From Spirochaetia bacterium (GTDB lineage: Bacteria > Spirochaetota > Spirochaetia > PWKH01): DNA of 6,416 bases. How positions within the stretch are numbered: the first letter of the stretch is position 1; each line of letters opens with the position of its first letter. The stretch is taken from NCBI GenBank assembly GCA_007128345.1, contig SKXS01000007.1, positions 1 to 6,416 on the forward strand, given 5' to 3'. The notes under the pieces were generated by a model. It was not told where the DNA came from, did no database searches, and saw nothing but the letters and a program-made list of their open reading frames with translations. Positions 1 to 5,745 of the stretch are shown here, piece after piece. The position numbers were made by a program, and so were the translations under genes.

Positions 1-1
1 C

Positions 2-1021
2 CTAAGCTCGCTGGTGAGCTCCATCGAGGCAATCAGCCGCGGAACCACCTCAGTGATCGATCATCACGCAAGCCCCTCCTGCATTGCGGGTTCCCTGGAT
101 GCGGTGAGGAGGGGATTCGAGGAGGCAGGCCTGCGCGGCATGACCTGCTACGAGGTCACCGACCGCAACGGCGGCATCAGGGAAGCTGCGGCGGGGATAG
201 AGGAAAATCTCTCCTTCATCTCCCGCATCGACAGGGAGAGGCAGTCAGGCGCATGGTCCGGCCTCATGGAGGCAGCCGTGGGAGCCCACGCACCCTTTAC
301 CCTGGATGATGCGTGCCTGGAGCTCCTCGCTGACGCAGTTCGTCGCACCGGCAGGGGACTGCACATCCATGTGGCGGAAGATGCCTATGATGTGTCCTGC
401 TCTCACCACCGCCATGGTGTGGACTGCATCAGCCGCCTGGATGATCGGGGACTCCTGGACAGCAGGTCCCTCCTGGTCCATGGGGTGCACCTCTCAAGGG
501 AGGAGATCAGCACCATCAACAGCCGGGATGCCTTCCTTATCCACAACGTGCGGTCGAATATGAACAACCGTGTGGGATACCAGCACCATATCGGTGAGGC
601 GGCCAACCTGGCCCTGGGTACCGACGGCATAGGGGCCGACATGTTCGAGGAGCTCAAGTTTGCCTACTTCAAGCACCGGGATGCGGGGGGAGACCTCGGT
701 CCCGATCACTTCACCCGTGCCCTGTCTGGGGGCAATGAAATCCTCAGCCGCTACTGGGGCAGGCAGTTCGGCCGGCTTGAGGCAGGGTACGCCGCTGACA
801 TCATCCTGTGCGGCTACCGCAGCCCCACTCCCCTGACGGCAGAAAACATTCCGGGGCACCTGGTCTTCGGCATGGACGCATCGTCTGTGCATACCGTGGT
901 GATCAACGGGAGGGTGGTCATGGAGGACCGCACGTTCCCCTTTGACGTCGATGCAGTGTATGCAAAGGCCAGATCATGCGCCGCGTCCATGTGGAAGCGC
1001 ATGGAGTCACTTCGCCCGTGA
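2..1021 (+). CDS. ssnA: SsnA-type putative aminohydrolase, 5'-truncated by window edge
   Basis: Metal-dependent amidohydrolase of the SsnA family (cytosine deaminase/chlorohydrolase-like), probably cytoplasmic; its natural substrate is not established. The frame is open from the first complete codon at base 2, so the GTG at 14 is internal and not a start: 339 residues are visible, against about 440 for the family. The missing N-terminal ~100 residues would carry the first metal-binding HxH. Visible family marks are TTSVIDHHASP near the left end, HIHVAED at 362-382 (metal-ligand His 368-370, catalytic Glu 377-379), LVHGVH with His at 479-481, RSNMNNRVGY at about 554-583, and LGTDGIG with the metal-ligand Asp at 623-625. 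The C-terminal GYAADIIL stretch is the usual return to the beta-sandwich domain of this superfamily. It lies 26 nt upstream of a ygeY-like gene, a pairing typical of selenium/purine catabolic clusters. Family assignment is firm; the function is inferred only from context. Confidence 0.9.
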   Translation, partial: LSSLVSSIEAISRGTTSVIDHHASPSCIAGSLDAVRRGFEEAGLRGMTCYEVTDRNGGIREAAAGIEENLSFISRIDRERQSGAWSGLMEAAVGAHAPFTLDDACLELLADAVRRTGRGLHIHVAEDAYDVSCSHHRHGVDCISRLDDRGLLDSRSLLVHGVHLSREEISTINSRDAFLIHNVRSNMNNRVGYQHHIGEAANLALGTDGIGADMFEELKFAYFKHRDAGGDLGPDHFTRALSGGNEILSRYWGRQFGRLEAGYAADIILCGYRSPTPLTAENIPGHLVFGMDASSVHTVVINGRVVMEDRTFPFDVDAVYAKARSCAASMWKRMESLRP

Positions 1022-1032
1022 CATCAATACAG

Positions 1033-1039
1033 TAAGGAG
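1033..1039 (+). promoter_or_regulatory. Ribosome-binding site of ygeY
   Basis: TAAGGAG ends 8 nt before the ATG at 1048 and supports that start. It lies in the 26-nt gap after ssnA. An ATG at 1043 is closer to the site but in another frame and opens nothing. Confidence 0.85.
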
Positions 1040-1047
1040 TACATGCT

Positions 1048-2268
1048 ATGGCACGATCACATGATATACTTGAGCTTGCTTCGCGATACCGGATGGATAC
1101 CGCCCGGGTGCTATCGCGCATGATCCAGGTAAAGTCATACAGCAGCCGGGAGGAGGATGTCTGCAGGCTCATTGAACAGATGTGCCGTGATGCGGGGTGC
1201 GACGAGGTGCGCATCGACGGCCTGGGCAGCGTCATCGCCCGGGTGGGACGGGGAAGCAAGCTGCTAGCCTTTGATGCCCACATCGATACCGTTGAGGTGG
1301 GCGATCCCGACCAGTGGGCCCTTGATCCCTTCAGCGGGGAGATAGCAGACGGACTGGTGAAGGGCAGGGGGGCGTCCGACCAGAAGGGCGGGGCCGCTTC
1401 CATGGTCACGGCCATCAGGATGCTCAAGGAGCTCGGCTACGACGGGGAATACTCCGTATACTTCACCTTCACCGTCATGGAGGAGGACTGCGACGGGATG
1501 TGCTGGAAGTACCTCATAGAAGAGGAGGGACTGAAGCCCGACTACGTGGTATCCACTGAACCGACGAGCTGCAGGCTTACCCGGGGACACCGGGGACGCA
1601 TGGAGATGGTCGCCCGGCTCAAGGGTGTCTCTTCCCATGGGTCTGCCCCGGAGCGGGGGGTGAGCGCCGCCTACAAGGCGGCCCGGGCCGTCCTTGCCGT
1701 GGAGGAACTCAACGACAGACTTGAAAGTGACGAGGACAACTTCCTGGGCAAGGGGACTATTGTGGTCTCCCAGGTTGAGGTGAAGGGACCGTCGCAGTGC
1801 GCGGTGCCCGACCGTGCGATGATCTACCTTGACCGGAGGCTCACCTGGGGAGAGGATGCCCAACTGGCAATCAGTCAGGTAAAGCAGGTTATGGCTGAAG
1901 CCACCGGGGATGATCCGGAGTCAATTGAGGTGACCATGCCCCGCTATGACAAGCTGGGGTGGAGGCAGACACCGTATTCCCAGGAGCTCTACTTCCCGAC
2001 CTGGAAGATTCCCGAAAGCCACGAACTCGTTGCATCAGGGAAGCGTGCCTTTGCCGAACTCTACGGCAGGGAACCGGCGGTGGACAAATGGACCTTCTCC
2101 ACAAACCTTGTGGCCACCACGGGGCGCCACGGGATTCCGGCAATAGGCTTCGGCCCCGGAGACGAGTCCCAGGCCCATGCCCCCAACGAAGTCAACAGGA
2201 TTGACGACCTTGAGGTCTGCTCAGCTTTTTATGCCATGCTTCCCTATGCGCTTAAAGCGCAGGGTTAG
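1048..2268 (+). CDS. ygeY: YgeY family selenium-metabolism-linked M20 hydrolase
   Basis: Complete 406-residue cytoplasmic metallohydrolase of the M20 (ArgE/DapE/carboxypeptidase G2-like) fold, closest by recall to E. coli YgeY, which has a similar length. The dinuclear metal site is complete: His78 and Asp80 in DAHIDT, Asp111 in GASDQKGG, the Glu145-Glu146 pair in MEEDCDG (general base plus ligand), Glu171 in STEPTSC, and His377 in AHAPNE. The lid/dimerisation domain contains SSHGSAPERG (194-203, His197). YgeY signatures include DRRLTWGE (262-269), YFPTWK (315-320) and DKWTFSTN (346-353). There is no signal peptide or membrane segment. Members travel with ssnA, ygfK, hyuA, ygeW and xdh genes in clusters linked to anaerobic purine breakdown; an amide or ureido-type substrate from opened purine rings is plausible but inferred. 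The older label of peptidase/acetylornithine deacetylase is probably wrong in this setting. Confidence 0.93.
   Translation: MARSHDILELASRYRMDTARVLSRMIQVKSYSSREEDVCRLIEQMCRDAGCDEVRIDGLGSVIARVGRGSKLLAFDAHIDTVEVGDPDQWALDPFSGEIADGLVKGRGASDQKGGAASMVTAIRMLKELGYDGEYSVYFTFTVMEEDCDGMCWKYLIEEEGLKPDYVVSTEPTSCRLTRGHRGRMEMVARLKGVSSHGSAPERGVSAAYKAARAVLAVEELNDRLESDEDNFLGKGTIVVSQVEVKGPSQCAVPDRAMIYLDRRLTWGEDAQLAISQVKQVMAEATGDDPESIEVTMPRYDKLGWRQTPYSQELYFPTWKIPESHELVASGKRAFAELYGREPAVDKWTFSTNLVATTGRHGIPAIGFGPGDESQAHAPNEVNRIDDLEVCSAFYAMLPYALKAQG
2247..2261 (+). repeat. 15-bp perfect inverted repeat at the 3' end of ygeY
   Basis: TGCGCTTAAAGCGCA is a perfect 7-bp inverted repeat around one central base, 5 nt before the ygeY stop codon. 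As RNA it would form a 5-bp GC-rich stem with a 5-nt loop. There is no following U-run, so it is not an intrinsic terminator. It encodes part of the C-terminus (ALKAQG) and may be chance. Confidence 0.4.
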
Positions 2269-2281
2269 TATATTGAAGGGG

Positions 2282-2287
2282 AGGAGG
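2282..2287 (+). promoter_or_regulatory. Ribosome-binding site that decides the start of the molybdenum subunit
   Basis: AGGAGG ends 5 nt before the ATG at 2293. An in-frame GTG at 2287 overlaps this Shine-Dalgarno itself, so it cannot easily use it; the ATG is preferred and the protein begins MTTGISRSVP. Confidence 0.8.
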
Positions 2288-2292
2288 TGCAG

Positions 2293-4431
2293 ATGACCAC
2301 GGGCATCAGCAGATCAGTACCCAGGGTGGATGCATACGACAAGGCGGCCGGCATCACCCGATACATAGCAGATATCCCCGTTGCGGGCGTGTGCTACGGC
2401 AAGCTCGTGCGGACCTCCATAAGCCGGGGCACTATCCTCGATATTGATGTTCCCGAACTTCCTGAGGGCTTCTGGTTTATCAGCGAGGGAGACATACCCG
2501 AAGGGGGAAGAAACCGCATCCACATGATCAAAGAGGACTGGCCGGTCTTCACTAACAGCGAAGTGCGCTTCTACGGCCAGACTATCGGCATCCTTGTCGG
2601 TCCTGACCGGGAACAGCTGATTGCCCTAGCCGATGCCGTCAGGGTGACCTACCGGGAGCAGGAGGCGGCCTTCACTATTGAGGAGGGACTTGCATGCAGG
2701 GGAGGAGCCCTCCACGGTGATGACAACCTGTTTGCGGACTACTGCCTGGTTAAGGGGGATCCTGAAAGCGCCTTTTCCCGGGCGCATCGGGTCATAGAGG
2801 ACGTCATTGAGACGGGGTTTCAGGAGCATGTCTATATGGAGCCCCAGGGCATTACCGTGGAGGAGCAGGACGGGAAAATCGTCATCCACGCGTCATGCCA
2901 GTGCCCCTTCTATATCCGCAAGGCGGTTGCCCCGTCGCTGAACCGGAGCCTGGATGATATCATCGTGAGGCAGGCAGTCACTGGAGGAGGCTTCGGGGGA
3001 AAGGAGCACTTCCCCGATATCATCGCTTCTGCGGCTGCGGTGGCAGTGACCAAGGTGCACCGTCCGGTTCAGGTGATCTTTGACCGGGAAGAAGATATGT
3101 GCTACTCCACCAAGCGGCATCCGAGCCAGGTCATCTTCAAAACCGCCCTGGACAGTGAAAACCGCATCATCGGCATGGATATTGATGCACGTATCAATGC
3201 CGGAGCGTACGAGAGCTGCTCGCCGGTGGTGCTGCAGCGCCTCATCTTCTCTTCTAACAGCGTCTACGACATACCCAATGTACAGCTGCGCGGCAGGGCT
3301 GTAGCAACCAGCACAATACCTTCGGACGCCTTCCGGGGATTCGGTGCGCCCCAGGGGATTATCGCAGCGGAGCTGCACATGAGCCACATCGCCCGGGAGA
3401 TCGGCATGGATGAGGTGGAGCTCAAGCGTTCCCTCATGGTATCCAAGGGGAGCAGGACCATCACAAACGGCACAATCCATGAAACGGTGAAGCTCCATGA
3501 GATGTGGCAGCGCATAGCCGAGGTCTCGGGGTGGCATGAGAAAAAGAGCCGCTATGCTCCAGGCAGCGGCAGGGGCATGGGGGCTGCCTTCTATCTCCAC
3601 GGGGGAGGATTCACCGGCAGCGGTGAGCAGGATATCATCAAGGCCCGGGTGCGTATGGTGAAGCGGGATGACGGCATAGTGGAGATACTGCTCTCCAACG
3701 TAGAAATGGGGCAGGGACTCCAGACCACCTTCCGCAAGATTGCGGCCCAGGTGCTTGACTGTGACTACCGGGACATTCTGCTTGCCGATCCTGATACCGA
3801 CCGGGTTCCGGACTCAGGCCCTACGGTGGCGTCACGATCCATCATGATAGTGGGCCGCCTGGTGCAGCTGGCCGCCGAGCAGCTGAAGCATAAGCTTCAT
3901 GAGCCGGGAGCACAGGAGAGCGAAGCGGCCTACACGCAGCCTCCGGGATGCCACTGGGACCAGGAAACGCTTCAGGGGGACGCGTATCCCGCATACGGCT
4001 GGGGCATCTGTGTTATCGAGACGGCAGTTGATCCCGACACCTGCGAAGTGGAGACCCTGGGTGTCTGGACGATCCATGAGATCGGGAAGGCCATAGACGA
4101 GGCAATAGTTCACGGTCAGGTGACCGGCGGGGTTATCCAGGCGCTCGGGTACGGAAGCCTGGAGAAACTGGAGCTCAAGGACGGGAAGTTTTTCCAGCAC
4201 ACAATGGCTGACTACATTATTCCCACCACCCTCGATTTTCCCGGGGTGTACAGTGAACTGGTGGAAAATCCCTACCCGTACGGACCCTTTGGCGCAAAGG
4301 GACTGGGGGAGCTGGTCTTCGACGGGGCGGCTGCGTCCTACGCAATGGCCGTGCAGCATGCGGTAGACCGTACGGTGAGCCGCATCCCGGTTACCCCGGA
4401 ATACATCATGGAGCTGAAAACCCATGGATAG
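2293..4431 (+). CDS. xdhA: Xanthine dehydrogenase-type molybdopterin-binding (catalytic) subunit
   Basis: Large catalytic subunit (712 residues from the ATG at 2293) of a three-subunit molybdenum hydroxylase, which hydroxylates a heterocycle using water and passes electrons to the two downstream subunits. Domains: alpha/beta hammerhead at about 15-125, then two molybdopterin-binding halves at about 145-380 and 405-650. Cofactor motifs are GGGFGGKE (231-238), AFRGFG (346-351), EMGQG (471-475), VASRS (512-516) and GAKGLGE (667-673). Aligned by eye to bovine xanthine oxidase, all key active-site residues are kept: Glu238 (Glu802), Arg316 (Arg880), Arg348 and Phe350 (Arg912, Phe914), Phe440-Thr441 (Phe1009-Thr1010), and catalytic Glu673 (Glu1261). 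This favours a purine substrate over CO, aldehyde, nicotinate or benzoyl-CoA types. No in-frame TGA is present, so selenium, if used, would be in the cofactor and not as selenocysteine. Its length is in the range of stand-alone XdhA subunits. Some selenium-linked relatives act on other purines, so the exact substrate is open. Confidence 0.93.
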   Translation: MTTGISRSVPRVDAYDKAAGITRYIADIPVAGVCYGKLVRTSISRGTILDIDVPELPEGFWFISEGDIPEGGRNRIHMIKEDWPVFTNSEVRFYGQTIGILVGPDREQLIALADAVRVTYREQEAAFTIEEGLACRGGALHGDDNLFADYCLVKGDPESAFSRAHRVIEDVIETGFQEHVYMEPQGITVEEQDGKIVIHASCQCPFYIRKAVAPSLNRSLDDIIVRQAVTGGGFGGKEHFPDIIASAAAVAVTKVHRPVQVIFDREEDMCYSTKRHPSQVIFKTALDSENRIIGMDIDARINAGAYESCSPVVLQRLIFSSNSVYDIPNVQLRGRAVATSTIPSDAFRGFGAPQGIIAAELHMSHIAREIGMDEVELKRSLMVSKGSRTITNGTIHETVKLHEMWQRIAEVSGWHEKKSRYAPGSGRGMGAAFYLHGGGFTGSGEQDIIKARVRMVKRDDGIVEILLSNVEMGQGLQTTFRKIAAQVLDCDYRDILLADPDTDRVPDSGPTVASRSIMIVGRLVQLAAEQLKHKLHEPGAQESEAAYTQPPGCHWDQETLQGDAYPAYGWGICVIETAVDPDTCEVETLGVWTIHEIGKAIDEAIVHGQVTGGVIQALGYGSLEKLELKDGKFFQHTMADYIIPTTLDFPGVYSELVENPYPYGPFGAKGLGELVFDGAAASYAMAVQHAVDRTVSRIPVTPEYIMELKTHG

Positions 4432-4894
4432 CATCACCTTTCGCCTCAACGGAACTGAAGTTACCATCACATCTCCCGGCACCAGGAGGCTGCTGGATGT
4501 GCTGAGGGAGGACTTCAGCATGACCGCAGCCAAGGAGGGGTGCGGCGAGGGAGAGTGCGGAGCCTGTTCGGTGCTCAAGGACGGCAGAGTAGTCAACTCA
4601 TGCATGGTTCCGGTGGGGAGCATCCAGGGGTGCGAGATTGTTACCCTGGAGGGTCTTCGGGAGAGCGAACAGGGGAAGCGCATCATTGATGCCTTTGTCC
4701 AGTCAGGCTCGGTGCAGTGCGGATTCTGCACGCCCGGCATGGTCATGGCTGCCGCATCCCTGCTTGCCGAGCATCCCCGTCCAAGTGAAGCTGAGGTCCG
4801 TGAGGGACTCTCAGGCAATCTCTGCAGGTGCACCGGATACGATGCGATTGTCAGGGGCGTGATTCTCGCCTCCAGGGAGGGAGAGGGCCTATGA
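4424..4894 (+). CDS. xdhC: Xanthine dehydrogenase-type [2Fe-2S] subunit
   Basis: Complete 156-residue electron-transfer subunit with two [2Fe-2S] clusters, carrying electrons from the molybdenum centre to FAD. The N-terminal ferredoxin-like domain binds the plant-type cluster through Cys40, Cys45, Cys48 (CGEGECGAC) and Cys60. The C-terminal four-helix domain binds the cluster nearer molybdenum through Cys99 and Cys102 (QCGFCTPGM) and Cys134 and Cys136 (GNLCRCTGY). All eight ligands are present and the length is usual. The ATG overlaps the end of the molybdenum-subunit gene by 8 nt; the only upstream match to a ribosome site is a weak GGAG at 4410-4413, so translation is probably coupled to the gene before. 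The symbol follows E. coli, where the iron-sulphur subunit is XdhC; other organisms use other letters. Confidence 0.95.
   Translation: MDSITFRLNGTEVTITSPGTRRLLDVLREDFSMTAAKEGCGEGECGACSVLKDGRVVNSCMVPVGSIQGCEIVTLEGLRESEQGKRIIDAFVQSGSVQCGFCTPGMVMAAASLLAEHPRPSEAEVREGLSGNLCRCTGYDAIVRGVILASREGEGL
4875..4880 (+). promoter_or_regulatory. Probable ribosome-binding site of the FAD subunit
   Basis: The purine-rich run at 4874-4887 contains GGGAGG at 4875-4880 and GAGAGG at 4881-4886, the latter ending 4 nt before the ATG at 4891. It supports the 4891 start over an in-frame ATG at 4828 that lies deep inside the iron-sulphur gene. Confidence 0.6.
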
Positions 4895-5742
4895 CAGATT
4901 CCTACTATCCGAAAAGCCTCTCAGAAGCCCTGGAGCTGCGCAGGGAGACCGGGGCAATTCCCTTTGCCGGAGGTACGGACCTGATGGTGCGCTTCCGGGC
5001 CCAGGCGGGCACCCTGCCGAAGCTGCCGCATCCGGTGCTGTTTCTCGGTCACCTTGAGGAGCTCAGGCAGATCAGCATGGACAGCTCAGGTACGCATATC
5101 GGAGCCTCCGCGCTCTTAAGCGATATCGGCGTCAGCGAACATGTCCACCCGATGCTTTCCGAGACGGTGATGCTCATGGCCTCCCCCCCGCTGCGCAACC
5201 TGGCAACCCTGGCGGGCAATATCGGCAACGCGTCCCCTGCGGGTGACGCAGTATGCTCCCTCATAGCACTTGACGCATCGGTAGTGCTTGCCTCCCTCTC
5301 CGGTGAGAGGACCCTACTGCTCGAAGAGTTCATCACCGGACCAGGAAAGACGGTCATGAAAAGTGATGAGTTTATACGTGAGATTGTAGTTCCTGCCGAT
5401 CAGCCAGATCGGTACTGGTACCGGAAGGTGGGAACCCGAAAGGCGAATGCCCTCTCCAAGCTCTCGCTGAGCGCCATGGCAACGGTGCATGAGCACAGGG
5501 TCCAGGATTTCAGGGCTGCCTTCGGTGCTGTCGGCCCCGTGGTGATACGCAGGAGGGACCTGGAAGCGCAGGTGAGGGGAATGACCCTTGACCAGCTGAG
5601 CCGGGAAACGGAGGGCATTGTCGACGCATACCGACCGCATATTATTCCCATCGATGACCAGCGGTCACAAGCTGTCTACCGCCTGCAGGCGTCACTGAAC
5701 CTGCTGAGGCGATGGATCGATCTGCTTATGCAAGGAGGGTGA
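4891..5742 (+). CDS. xdhB: Xanthine dehydrogenase-type FAD-binding subunit
   Basis: Complete 283-residue flavoprotein subunit (CoxM/XdhB type) that takes electrons from the [2Fe-2S] subunit and hands them to NAD+ or another acceptor. The N-terminal FAD domain (about 1-165) carries the two classic flavin-binding stretches, FAGGTDLM (25-32) and TLAGNIGNASPAGD (106-119). The C-terminal CO-dehydrogenase-flavoprotein domain (about 172-275) carries KVGTRKANALSK (179-190) and DDQRSQAVYRLQAS (255-268). Only one cysteine (Cys122) is present and there is no inserted cysteine loop, which argues against the extra [4Fe-4S] cluster of 4-hydroxybenzoyl-CoA reductase. The start at 4891 sits in an ATGA overlap with the stop of the preceding gene, the usual sign of translational coupling. 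An ATG at 4828 would add 21 residues unlike the family N-terminus, and homologues begin close to the YYPKSLSEAL segment seen here. The electron acceptor cannot be read safely from the sequence. Confidence 0.93.
   Translation: MTDSYYPKSLSEALELRRETGAIPFAGGTDLMVRFRAQAGTLPKLPHPVLFLGHLEELRQISMDSSGTHIGASALLSDIGVSEHVHPMLSETVMLMASPPLRNLATLAGNIGNASPAGDAVCSLIALDASVVLASLSGERTLLLEEFITGPGKTVMKSDEFIREIVVPADQPDRYWYRKVGTRKANALSKLSLSAMATVHEHRVQDFRAAFGAVGPVVIRRRDLEAQVRGMTLDQLSRETEGIVDAYRPHIIPIDDQRSQAVYRLQASLNLLRRWIDLLMQGG
5732..5738 (+). promoter_or_regulatory. Ribosome-binding site of the 8-oxoguanine deaminase-like gene
   Basis: AAGGAGG lies inside the last codons of the FAD-subunit gene and ends 7 nt before the ATG at 5746. 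It is among the strongest sites in the window and supports that start. Confidence 0.85.
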
Positions 5743-5745
5743 GCT

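Noticed and set aside
14..16. GTG as the start of the first gene
   Set aside because: The frame is open to the left edge, no ribosome site can be seen, and starting here would remove the N-terminal third of a conserved amidohydrolase barrel. The gene is cut by the window.
1022..1047. Promoter in the ssnA - ygeY gap
   Set aside because: At 26 nt with a ribosome site inside, it is too short, and no convincing -35/-10 pair is visible.
2225..2230. T-run near the end of ygeY as a terminator tract
   Set aside because: It precedes the hairpin instead of following it and lies within coding sequence.
2287..2289. GTG as the start of the molybdenum subunit
   Set aside because: It overlaps the AGGAGG ribosome site itself; the ATG at 2293 has correct spacing.
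2893..3600. Minus-strand open frame of 235 codons inside the molybdenum subunit gene
   Set aside because: It lies fully opposite conserved catalytic motifs and has no family likeness; a shadow of the real gene.
3832..4833. Long minus-strand open frame (333 codons) opposite the molybdenum and iron-sulphur genes
   Set aside because: It spans two well-supported + strand genes, shows no recognisable domain and has low-complexity Ser/Arg/Pro-rich composition typical of antisense shadows in GC-rich DNA.
4828..4890. 21-residue N-terminal extension of the FAD subunit
   Set aside because: It overlaps the conserved end of the iron-sulphur gene in another frame, has no family likeness, and a normal ATGA start exists at 4891.
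5183..5189. Run of seven C as a possible phase-variation or frameshift site
   Set aside because: The frame continues intact through it into the conserved FAD-binding TLAGNIGNASPAGD motif; Ser-Pro-Pro codons explain the run.
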